From Shimia sp047124445 (GTDB lineage: Bacteria; Pseudomonadota; Alphaproteobacteria; Rhodobacterales; Rhodobacteraceae): a stretch of DNA of 64,000 nt. The DNA lies in assembly GCF_047124445.1 (NCBI RefSeq), contig NZ_CP138921.1, positions 4,092,001-4,156,000 of the forward strand. The letters are read 5' to 3'. The notes under the pieces were generated by a model that was not told the origin of the DNA, made no database searches, and saw only the letters and a program-made list of their open reading frames with translations. The translations under genes and the position numbers were made by a program. Below are positions 46,401 to 51,139 of this stretch, piece by piece (the first letter of the stretch is position 1; each line of letters opens with the position of its first letter).

Positions 46401-49400
46401 TGGTGCTGTGTTGAACGTGACCAACCTGCTGCTTGTGAGCGGTAATGACAGCGGCATCACGGTGAATGGCAACAGCCTGGATCTGGATCCGTCGGCCTAT
46501 GACGGGCTTGCGTTTGGTCAGACCGAAGTGATCACCTACAGCTATGATGTGATTGATGATCAGGGCGCGACAGTGTCGACCACGGCGACGATCACGGTGA
46601 CGGGTGCGAATGACGCGCCGGTTGTGTCAGCGGATGTGACGGCGACAGCGGGTGAAGATGATGCGGGTAGCAGCATCAACCTTCTGGCCAATGCGTCCGA
46701 TGTGGACGCCAGCGATGTTCTGAACGTGGACAACCTGGTGCTGACGGGTGGCGATGCCAGCGGCATCACGGTGAATGGCAACAGCCTGGATCTGGATCCG
46801 TCTGCCTATAACGCGCTGGCGGCTGGTGAGATCGAAACGATCACCTACAGCTATAACGTGATTGACGGCGAAGGCGGCGTGGTGGCAACCACGGCGACGA
46901 TCACGGTGACGGGTGCGAATGACGCGCCGGTTGTGTCTGCGGATGTGACGGCGACAGCGGGAGAAGATGATGCGGGTAGCAGCATCAACCTTCTGGCCAA
47001 TGCGTCCGATGTGGACGCCAGCGATGTTCTGAACGTGGACAACCTGGTGCTGACGGGTGGCGATGCCAGCGGCATCACGGTGAATGGCAACAGCCTGGAT
47101 CTGGATCCGTCTGCCTATAACGCGCTGGCGGCTGGTGAGATCGAAACCATCACCTACAGCTATAACGTGATTGACGGCGAAGGCGGCGTGGTGGCAACCA
47201 CGGCGACGATCACGGTGACGGGTGCGAATGACGCGCCGGTTGTGTCAGCGGATGTGACGGCAACAGCGGGAGAAGATGATGCGGGTAGCAGCATCAACCT
47301 TCTGGCCAATGCGTCCGATGTGGACGCCAGCGATGTTCTGAACGTGGACAACCTGGTGCTGACGGGTGGCGATGCCAGCGGCATCACGGTGAATGGCAAC
47401 AGCCTGGATCTGGATCCGTCTGCCTATGATGCGCTTGCGGTTGGTGAGACCTCGGTGATCACCTACAGCTATGACATCATCGACGGCAACGGCGGCGTGG
47501 TGGCAACCACGGCGACGATCACGGTGACCGGTGCGAATGACGCGCCGGTGGTGACTGTCGGTCTGGGCAGCGATGCGGAGACCATTACAGAAACCAATTC
47601 CGGCCTCACGGCAGGCGGAACCCTGGATGTGTTCGATGTAGATGTGACCGGTACGGTGTCCGTCGCTGCGACCTTTACCTCTTCGAGTGGCAATACCGGG
47701 GGGGCAAGCATCGCAGCACTGGCGGCAATGATGTCAGTGGATGCGGGCAACGTGATTGCCGCGAGCTTGACAAACGGGATCGTCACCTGGGGATTTGACA
47801 GCGGCCTGGTGAGTTTTGACCATCTTGCCGACGGCGAGACTCTGGTTTTGACTTACACCATCACAGCGACAGATAGTCAGGGCGGCACAGATACTCACGA
47901 CGTCACCGTGACCATAGTGGGCACCGATGACGGACCTGTTGCCGTGAACGACGCTTTCTCTACGCTCGAAAATGCCCTTTTGACCGGCGATCTGTTCGCC
48001 GACAACGGAGGCGGCGAGGATAGCGATGTTGATGGCGGGCCACTGGTTGTGACAGCCGTCAATGGATCCAGCCTGTCAAGTGGAACACCGATCACTTTGG
48101 CATCTGGCGCTTTGTTGACCGTGAACTCCGACGGGACGTTTGAGTACAATCCGAATGGCGTTTTTGATCAACTGTCGGCAGTCGGATCCGGTGCGACAAA
48201 CACCTCTGCCATTGAGACTTTCACCTATGAGGTGACCGGTGGAGGGACCGCGACAGTAACTTTGACCGTGCAAGGCGTGGATAGTGCTGATCTTCTGATT
48301 GGCGACGGCTTGGGTAACCAGCTTGATGCCGGTATCGACAACGACACACTGTTCGGTTTTGGTGGCAACGACACCCTGTTGGGTGGCACTGGCAATGATG
48401 AGTTGCGTGGTGACGGTGGCGACGATGTGTTGAATGGCGGCGACGGCATTGACACGGCCGTCTACAGCGGGACGGCTGATTACACGGTCTCCCTGGCAAC
48501 CACGGCGGCTCAGGCCACCGGCCTCGGGAACGATCAGTTGATCGGGATCGAGAACATCCGGTCCGGTTCCGGTAACGACCTGTTGTCGGGCAATGGTGTT
48601 GCCAATGAGCTGAAAGGCCAGTCTGGTGACGACACCCTGTATGGGCTCGGCGGCAATGACACCCTGCTGGGCGGCGCTGGCAATGATGAGTTGCGTGGCG
48701 ACGGTGGCGATGACGTGTTGAACGGTGGTAGCGGCATTGATACCGCCGTCTATAGCGGCGCGACGGATGTCACGGTCTCCCTCGCAACCACGGCAGCTCA
48801 GGCCACTGGTCTTGGGAACGATCAGTTGATCGGGATCGAGAACATCCGGTCCGGCTCCGGGAACGACTTGTTGTCGGGCAATGGGTTTGCCAATGAACTG
48901 AAAGGCCAGTCCGGTGATGACACCCTGAACGGGCTCGGCGGCAATGACACCCTGCTGGGCGGTGCTGGCAATGATGAGTTGCGCGGCGACGGTGGCGATG
49001 ACGTGTTGAACGGTGGTAGCGGTATTGATACCGCCGTCTACAGCGGGACGGCTGATTACACGGTCTCCCTCGCAACCACGGCGGCTCAGGCCACCGGCCT
49101 CGGGAACGATCAGCTGATCGGGATCGAGAACATCCGGTCCGGCTCCGGGAACGACTTGTTGTCGGGCAATGGTGTTGCCAATGAGCTGAAAGGCCAGTCC
49201 GGTGACGACACCCTGTATGGGCTCGGTGGCAATGACACCCTGCTGGGCGGTGCTGGCAATGATGAGTTGCGTGGCGATGGTGGCGATGACGTGTTGAACG
49301 GTGGTAGCGGTATTGATACCGCCGTCTACAGCGGGACGGCTGATTACACGGTCTCCCTCGCAACCACGGCAGCTCAGGCCACCGGCCTCGGGAACGATCA

Positions 49401-50160
49401 GCTGATCGGGATCGAGAACATCCGGTCCGGCTCCGGGAACGACTTGTTGTCGGGCAATGCTTTGGCCAACGAGCTGAAAGGCCAATCCGGTGATGACACC
49501 CTGTATGGGCTCTGGGGCGATGACACCTTGTTGGGTGGTTCCGGCAATGATGAGTTGCGCGGTGACGGTGGCGATGATGTGTTGAACGGCGGTAGCGGCA
49601 TTGACACGGCTGTTTACAGCGGGTCGGCAGATTACACCGTCTCCCTCGCAACCACGGCGGTTCAGGCCACCGGTCTTGGTAACGATCAGCTGATCGGAAT
49701 CGAGAACATCCGGTCCGGTTCCGGGAACGACGCATTGTCGGGCAATGCTCTAGCCAATGAGCTGAAAGGGCAGGCGGGCAACGACACGCTATTGGGCGCT
49801 GGCGGTGCAGATACCCTGCTGGGCGGATCCGGAAACGATCAACTCGACGGCGGCAATGGTGACGACCAATTGGTCGGTGGCGCCGGGGCCGACACCCTGT
49901 TTGGCGGCTCTGGAGCGGACACCTTTGTCTTTACCGCAGGCTCAGCGGCTGATTTGGTTCAGGACTTTACCGACGACATGGATGTGCTGGCACTTGACCA
50001 GGATCTGTGGAGTGGGACGCTGACAGCAGCAGAGGTGTTGAACACCTTCGGGACGATTTCTGGTTCAAATGCCGTACTCGACTTTGGCTCCGGAAACATT
50101 CTGACCATCGAAAACGTAACAAGCTTGAGTAGCTTGGAGGACGACATTAGCCTGATTTAA
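31495..50160 (+). CDS. Giant RTX/VCBS-repeat adhesin, type I secretion substrate
   Basis: A 6221-residue, very acidic, Thr/Asp/Ala/Gly-rich protein in which I noticed no cysteine and almost no lysine. The start ATG 31495 follows GGAG by about seven bases. There is no Sec signal. In order: a unique N-terminus (to about residue 130), Ig-like (Big-type) domains with ITFDESMDPTSTPTFATNAG, including a 637-residue tandem duplication (about 350-1622), VCBS/cadherin-like domains (about 1620-3182), twenty-one 103-residue VCBS repeats (3183-5345), more Ig-like sequence, five 96-residue RTX blocks with GNDTLLGG and GDGGDDVLNGG nonapeptides (about 5598-6142), and a C-terminal secretion signal region (TFVFTAGSAADLVQDF then DMDVLALDQDLW). 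RTX repeats bind calcium after export, and such proteins mediate surface attachment and biofilm. No secretion genes are adjacent. Confidence 0.93.
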   Translation: MSVTYPIVTITDTNGDPIANDMINEAFATEQFQIRVMFGEAMDTQAPFTPIISFPGATSDLVNSIAYDSGVWGTDGGAPNNVYIFTFDVLDADVDLAGVDLTITNARSALGVDLADSPFTDVFDIDTDIPDVPGAPELHTDSDTGNNTTDDRTNDTTPTFTVDIPATGLVAGDIVQLIVGSTVYAEYEIDGTEGATVDITVGDIVAGSATSVTSTLAEGTHAVEVQFIDTAGNTRDGATLSVTVDTTGPTAQSIVLTDTELKAGETTTVTIAFSEAVNNLEINDFTVDNGALSGLSTADGGTTWTATFTPTASIEDATNVITLNNTFSDLAGNAGTGTTSGNYEVDTDAPGVASAVLNVATIAEANVGTDAVTLTITFDESMDPTSTPTFATNAGAALANPSYAWTENDTVLTITLDVVDTNAVVDPLTYSLSGLTDAAGNPMTAVTNGTITDGPNVDLDAPDVTITLDADITPDDVVNAAESGGNITITGLVTGDFSPGDTVTLTLDGASIGTGSVDASGNVFIDVSGAALAGATTPTITASVTSADAAGNTTTATDTEDYNVDTTAPGVASAALSVATIAEATVGTDAVTLTITFDESMDPSSTATFATNAGAALASPSYAWSVNDTVLTITLDVADTDLDLAELTYDLSGLTDAAGNPMTAVTSGTITGAPNVDLDAPDVTITLDADIATDDVVNAAESGGNIAITGTVSGDFNVGDTVTLTLDGASIGTGTVAVGGGFSIDVSGAALAGATTTTITASVTSADAAGNTTTVTDTEEYSVDTNADEGGDLAVSIDDTDGYVSDSEAATASYTITGLDGDATATVVFSNGVDTDITVSGLTNGTHSVDLSGLSDGPITATVTATDAAGNTATGAGDSSVLDTDADLGAGLAVTVSDANGIINAAEATAVSFTVVGLDADATAIVTFAVGGESVSANVSADGTFTADLSSISAVGPLTVSIVATDTAGNTATGTPDTTATLDQAAPGVSGAALSVATIAEANEGTDTVTLTITFDESMDPTSTPTFATNAGAALANPSYAWTENDTVLTITLDVVDTNAVVDPLTYSLSGLTDAAGNPMTAVTNGTITDGPNVDLDAPDVTITLDADITPDDVVNAAESGGNITITGLVTGDFSPGDTVTLTLDGASIGTGSVDASGNVFIDVSGAALAGATTPTITASVTSADAAGNTTTATDTEDYNVDTTAPGVASAALSVATIAEATVGTDAVTLTITFDESMDPSSTATFATNAGAALASPSYAWSVNDTVLTITLDVADTDLDLAELTYDLSGLTDAAGNPMTAVTSGTITGAPNVDLDAPDVTITLDADIATDDVVNAAESGGNIAITGTVSGDFNVGDTVTLTLDGASIGTGTVAVGGGFSIDVSGAALAGATTTTITASVTSADAAGNTTTVTDTEEYSVDTNADEGGDLAVSIDDTDGYVSDSEAATASYTITGLDGDATATVVFSNGVDTDITVSGLTNGTHSVDLSGLSDGPITATVTATDAAGNTATGAGDSSVLDTDADLGAGLAVTVSDANGIINAAEATAVSFTVVGLDADASAIVTFAVGGESVSANVSADGTFTADLSSISAVGPLTVSIVATDTAGNTATGTPDTTATLDQAAPNAPVITGFSTDTLGTEVNDATPTISGTGEVGATVTLTYTVDGGSSQSISETAIVDSNGEWSITPSANLVAQMGAYSLVFTAVQTDPGGNVSPVSATQTLDLDFAAEFLDTSGDADTAHEVADNPIVPETDAATATGDLTFEDIPSGQFHGVGVSPVGGGYLGTFLAGVSDPAVTDTEGTVTWTFTVDNAAIDHLAEGETIIQEYDLSLIDLDGDTSVHRVTVTIEGTNDAPVISLGSGSDAETVAETDMGLTANGTLDVADVDLIDTVSVGATLTNVVGDQDSLTNTNLLDMFSVDSGNVIDGANTSGTINWGFDSGAQAFDWLNDGESLVLTYTITATDAAGAAVDHDVTVTITGSNDAPTLSAGSAALTEDAASSTVDLSTLGDDADAEDTGATLTYSIVTGPAAGQGTAIVDGTDLIFTPGNDFQYLADGESAAVTITVEAEDLRGATVEEDVVFTITGANDAPDIIVGSGSAAATVGEDNSGLSTSGTLDVSDVDSSNTVSVAAALTTVAGDQDTLTNGDLLGMFSVDSGNVIADGSTSGTINWGFDSGTQAFDWLNAGESLVLTYTITATDSSVPPASDTQEVTVAITGTNDVPTLSEGSGDATEDGSQITVDLAALADDADAENNGGNLTYTIVVGPGSGEGAASISGSNLLFTPGGDFQSLNLNETQDVVVTVRATDAEGAFVENDITITVNGTNDAPTLSAGGASLTEDAASSTVDLSALGDDADDENDGANLVYSIVSGPAAGQGTAAVVGTNLVFTPGSDFQYLADGESTTVTVRVEAEDLRGATVEEDVVFTITGANDAPDITVGSGSAAATVGEDNSGLSTSGTLDVSDVDSSNTVSVAAALTTVAGDQDTLTNGDLLGMFSVDSGNVIDGANTSGTINWGFDSGMQAFDWLNAGESLVLTYTITATDSSVPPAADTQEVTVTITGTNDVPALSAGAGAATEDGSQITVDLAALADDADAENNGGNLIYTIEVGPGAGEGTAVISGSNLQFTPGGDFQSLNLDEEQNVVITVRATDAEGDFVENDITITVTGTNDAPVLSADLTAVTYTDTAGDDTYATMPGTLTSTDADAGATAVYGVATGTVSTETGFDLEVVGTYGTLYLNSITGAYEYRPLDSAIEALTTTETETFTLTVTDDNTAVDSETLTITLNGVNDTPDAIGTTGTVNDQNDNFELELLIGLTSDRDNDTLSVVNDSVSVSAVSPGGAAWAGLSGYTIQPDGTLVLDATQFNALDETESVTLTFTYDVSDGTATVPLTTTVTVNGTNDAPIISATTLTGSVAELADGTVGETTATLTASGTIEFADADPTDTHLVIVVPQSDMAPTTPSVGNYLGLFTSGISGNQINWNLSLVDGELDSLGHGDTITQTYRIIVQDQNDAGSRDEEFLTITLTGTNDQPLITGVSTPAGITEGDDSLPGDVQTVTTTATVSVEDADFGGTVAGLTMTADALTPEVIGDAVAVYSEGTLPAGVDITAVVSAAAVSFSAASADAAAAGNSFTMTYSATAALDWLAVGETLTLTYSVVVEDNSGAGNDTSAAQTVEIVITGANDAPVVSADVTATAGEDDAGSSINLLANASDVDASDVLNVDNLVLTGGDASGITVNGNSLSLDPSAYDALAAGEIETITYSYNVIDGEGGVVATTATITVTGANDAPVVSADVTATAGEDDAGSSINLLANASDVDASDVLNVDNLVLTGGDASGITVNGNSLDLDPSAYNALAAGEIETITYSYNVIDGEGGVVATTATITVTGANDAPVVSADVTATAGEDDAGSSINLLANASDVDASDVLNVDNLVLTGGDASGITVNGNSLDLDPSAYNALAAGEIETITYSYNVIDGEGGVVATTATITVTGANDAPVVSADVTATAGEDDAGSSINLLANASDVDASDVLNVDNLVLTGGDASGITVNGNSLDLDPSAYNALAAGEIETITYSYNVIDGEGGVVATTATITVTGANDAPVVSADVTATAGEDDAGSSINLLANASDVDASDVLNVDNLVLTGGDASGITVNGNSLDLDPSAYNALAAGEIETITYSYNVIDGEGGVVATTATITVTGANDAPVVSADVTATAGEDDAGSSINLLANASDVDASDVLNVDNLVLTGGDASGITVNGNSLDLDPSAYNALAAGEIETITYSYNVIDGEGGVVATTATITVTGANDAPVVSADVTATAGEDDAGSSINLLANASDVDASDVLNVDNLVLTGGDASGITVNGNSLDLDPSAYNALAAGEIETITYSYNVIDGEGGVVATTATITVTGANDAPVVSADVTATAGEDDAGSSINLLANASDVDASDVLNVDNLVLTGGDASGITVNGNSLDLDPSAYNALAAGEIETITYSYNVIDGEGGVVATTATITVTGANDAPVVSADVTATAGEDDAGSSINLLANASDVDASDVLNVDNLVLTGGDASGITVNGNSLDLDPSAYNALAAGEIETITYSYNVIDGEGGVVATTATITVTGANDAPVVSADVTATAGEDDAGSSINLLANASDVDASDVLNVDNLVLTGGDASGITVNGNSLSLDPSAYNALAAGEIETITYSYNVIDGEGGVVATTATITVTGANDAPVVSADVTATAGEDDAGSSINLLANASDVDAGAALNVTNLLLVSGNDSGITVNGNSLDLDPSAYDGLAFGQTEVITYSYDVIDDQGATVSTTATITVTGANDAPVVSADVTATAGEDDAGSSINLLANASDVDAGAVLNVTNLLLVSGNDSGITVNGNSLDLDPSAYDGLAFGQTEVITYSYDVIDDQGATVSTTATITVTGANDAPVVSADVTATAGEDDAGSSINLLANASDVDAGAVLNVTNLLLVSGNDSGITVNGNSLDLDPSAYDGLAFGQTEVITYSYDVIDDQGATVSTTATITVTGANDAPVVSADVTATAGEDDAGSSINLLANASDVDAGAVLNVTNLLLVSGNDSGITVNGNSLDLDPSAYDGLAFGQTEVITYSYDVIDDQGATVSTTATITVTGANDAPVVSADVTATAGEDDAGSSINLLANASDVDAGAALNVTNLLLVSGNDSGITVNGNSLDLDPSAYDGLAFGQTEVITYSYDVIDDQGATVSTTATITVTGANDAPTVSADVTATAREDDAGSSINLLANASDVDAGAALNVTNLMLTGGNASGITVNGNSLDLDPSAYDGLAAGQTEVITYSYDVIDDQGATVSTTATITVTGANDAPVVSADVTATAGEDDAGSSINLLANASDVDAGAVLNVTNLLLVSGNDSGITVNGNSLDLDPSAYDGLAFGQTEVITYSYDVIDDQGATVSTTATITVTGANDAPVVSADVTATAGEDDAGSSINLLANASDVDAGAVLNVTNLLLVSGNDSGITVNGNSLDLDPSAYDGLAFGQTEVITYSYDVIDDQGATVSTTATITVTGANDAPVVSADVTATAGEDDAGSSINLLANASDVDASDVLNVDNLVLTGGDASGITVNGNSLDLDPSAYNALAAGEIETITYSYNVIDGEGGVVATTATITVTGANDAPVVSADVTATAGEDDAGSSINLLANASDVDASDVLNVDNLVLTGGDASGITVNGNSLDLDPSAYNALAAGEIETITYSYNVIDGEGGVVATTATITVTGANDAPVVSADVTATAGEDDAGSSINLLANASDVDASDVLNVDNLVLTGGDASGITVNGNSLDLDPSAYDALAVGETSVITYSYDIIDGNGGVVATTATITVTGANDAPVVTVGLGSDAETITETNSGLTAGGTLDVFDVDVTGTVSVAATFTSSSGNTGGASIAALAAMMSVDAGNVIAASLTNGIVTWGFDSGLVSFDHLADGETLVLTYTITATDSQGGTDTHDVTVTIVGTDDGPVAVNDAFSTLENALLTGDLFADNGGGEDSDVDGGPLVVTAVNGSSLSSGTPITLASGALLTVNSDGTFEYNPNGVFDQLSAVGSGATNTSAIETFTYEVTGGGTATVTLTVQGVDSADLLIGDGLGNQLDAGIDNDTLFGFGGNDTLLGGTGNDELRGDGGDDVLNGGDGIDTAVYSGTADYTVSLATTAAQATGLGNDQLIGIENIRSGSGNDLLSGNGVANELKGQSGDDTLYGLGGNDTLLGGAGNDELRGDGGDDVLNGGSGIDTAVYSGATDVTVSLATTAAQATGLGNDQLIGIENIRSGSGNDLLSGNGFANELKGQSGDDTLNGLGGNDTLLGGAGNDELRGDGGDDVLNGGSGIDTAVYSGTADYTVSLATTAAQATGLGNDQLIGIENIRSGSGNDLLSGNGVANELKGQSGDDTLYGLGGNDTLLGGAGNDELRGDGGDDVLNGGSGIDTAVYSGTADYTVSLATTAAQATGLGNDQLIGIENIRSGSGNDLLSGNALANELKGQSGDDTLYGLWGDDTLLGGSGNDELRGDGGDDVLNGGSGIDTAVYSGSADYTVSLATTAVQATGLGNDQLIGIENIRSGSGNDALSGNALANELKGQAGNDTLLGAGGADTLLGGSGNDQLDGGNGDDQLVGGAGADTLFGGSGADTFVFTAGSAADLVQDFTDDMDVLALDQDLWSGTLTAAEVLNTFGTISGSNAVLDFGSGNILTIENVTSLSSLEDDISLI
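32541..36361 (+). repeat. 1911-bp tandem duplication inside the adhesin gene
   Basis: Two nearly identical units of 1911 bp (637 residues), 32541-34451 and 34452-36361. Each holds two Ig-like domains of the SMDP type and two shorter DAAGNT-type domains. Only a few base differences are visible (for example ACC versus TCC in DADATAIV/DADASAIV), mostly near the edges, so the duplication is recent or homogenised. Confidence 0.9.
37438..39501 (+). repeat. ~1032-bp duplicated VCBS block
   Basis: Two diverged units of 1032 bp (344 residues), each with GDDADAE, FQYLADGES, SGSAAATVGEDNSGLSTSG and AATEDGSQ/DATEDGSQ segments. They are less similar than the units of the other arrays, so this duplication is older. 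Confidence 0.8.
41041..47529 (+). repeat. Twenty-one tandem 309-bp VCBS repeats
   Basis: Perfect 309-bp periodicity (103 residues) across 6.5 kb; each unit begins with GANDAPVVSADVTATAGEDD or a close variant. Type A units (1-10 and 19-21) carry DASDVLNVDNLVLTGGDASG and GEIETITYSYNVIDGEGG. Type B units (11-18) carry DAGAVLNVTNLLLVSGNDSG and GQTEVITYSYDVIDDQGA. Unit 16 is a variant (TAREDD, MLTGGNASG). Units 2-10 form three repeats of a three-unit block. Confidence 0.95.
48391..49830 (+). repeat. Five 288-bp RTX repeat blocks
   Basis: GNDELRGDGGDDVLNGG recurs at 48391, 48679, 48967, 49255 and 49543, exactly 288 bp (96 residues) apart. Each block pairs calcium-binding nonapeptides with a TAVYSG-type beta strand and IGIENIRSGSGNDLLSGN. 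Confidence 0.92.
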
Positions 50161-50180
50161 TGTGTCGTTTACGCAAAAAG

Positions 50181-50229
50181 AAAAGTTCTCCTCATCCCAC
50201 ATTGGGGTGGGGGGAACTTTGATTTGTTT
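50181..50229 (+). terminator. Probable terminator of the adhesin gene
   Basis: A long imperfect stem pairs AAAGTTCTCC with GGGGGGAACTTT around the CCCAC/GTGGG inner arms, followed by a weak T-rich tail. Confidence 0.55.
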
Positions 50230-50677
50230 CCAATACTTGCTTCCCGGGCTCGTGATTGCCTAGCACGGAGCATGCCCAGCAGATCGCCGCGATAAAGGCG
50301 CTCTTAGACTTGAGGGCGTGAGAAACAATTCTTGGCCCCCGGTTCAGATGTTTGGCTTGGCTGACGTACTATCCACGCGGTTTTGGGGCTGGACTATGTC
50401 TTCGCGTTGGTATCCGGACCGGTACGGATCCAGAATGCCGGCGGCTTTTTAAATGCCCAAGTTGACGGACCTTCAGGTGCGCTGAAGGGCAAGCTCTTCT
50501 CTTGCAATTGCAGGGCCTGGTCGCGTGGCCAAGAAAACGGCGTGTCTCCAACAATCCAACCCTTTGAAGACGCGAGCGTGATCAAAAACCTCAAGAGCTT
50601 CAATATTGGCGCGATCGTTCAATACGAGAGATCTGCCGCCGCCTAATTAGTGTCCAACAGCACGAATGAGGGCCGCG
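50230..50677. other. Intergenic stretch without a supported gene
   Basis: About 450 bp between the adhesin terminator and the (2Fe-2S) protein gene. A plus-strand frame at 50383-50646 has no recognisable family and no good ribosome-binding site. The region probably holds the promoter of the downstream operon. Confidence 0.4.
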
Positions 50678-51139
50678 ATGAAAATTCTCTTGAATAACAA
50701 AAGTCAGGGTGTCCCTGAGAGTTGGCAGCGGGCGTCCCTGCTGTTTCTGCTTAGGGACCATTTGGGACTTGTCGGGGCCAAATTTGGCTGCGGCGAGGGC
50801 GTCTGTGGCGCTTGCACTGTCCTCGTGGATGGCGTTGCCACCCGGGCTTGCCTCACGCCGGTCGACAGTCTGCAGGGCGCGCATGTTGAGACCATAGAAG
50901 GGCTGGCCGGAGACGACGGGCCCCTGCATCCGGTGCAGCAAGCCTGGCTGGATCATGCGGTGCCGCAATGTGGGTATTGCCAGGCCGGACAGATCATGTC
51001 CGCCGTCGCATTGTTGCGGGAAAACCCGCAGCCATCGGCAGGTGACGTCGAAGGCGCGATGGAAGGAAACCTTTGTCGGTGTGGTACTTACCAGCGTATT
51101 CGCGCCGCCATTCAAAGTGTTGCGGAGGCGGAGACATGA
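50678..51139 (+). CDS. (2Fe-2S) small subunit of a molybdenum hydroxylase (isoquinoline 1-oxidoreductase type)
   Basis: A 153-residue protein starting at ATG 50678 (MKILLNN) behind GAGGG. It contains the two [2Fe-2S] clusters of the xanthine oxidase family: a plant-ferredoxin-type site with Cys38, Cys43, Cys46 and Cys58 (GCGEGVCGACTV...C) and the C-terminal four-helix site with Cys98, Cys101, Cys133 and Cys135 (QCGYCQAGQ and LCRCGTYQRI). It passes electrons from the molybdenum subunit encoded next. The stop overlaps that gene's start (ATGA). Confidence 0.93.
   Translation: MKILLNNKSQGVPESWQRASLLFLLRDHLGLVGAKFGCGEGVCGACTVLVDGVATRACLTPVDSLQGAHVETIEGLAGDDGPLHPVQQAWLDHAVPQCGYCQAGQIMSAVALLRENPQPSAGDVEGAMEGNLCRCGTYQRIRAAIQSVAEAET

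Noticed and set aside
41041..47529. Regular tandem repeats that could suggest a CRISPR array
   Set aside because: The period is 309 bp without unique spacers and lies in frame within one coding sequence; it is a protein repeat.
48076..49485. 469-codon minus-strand frame inside the adhesin
   Set aside because: It mirrors the RTX repeat codons and repeats with the same 288-bp period; an accidental antisense frame.
50383..50646. 87-codon plus-strand frame before the molybdenum hydroxylase operon
   Set aside because: No recognisable motif and no convincing start site; probably the promoter region.
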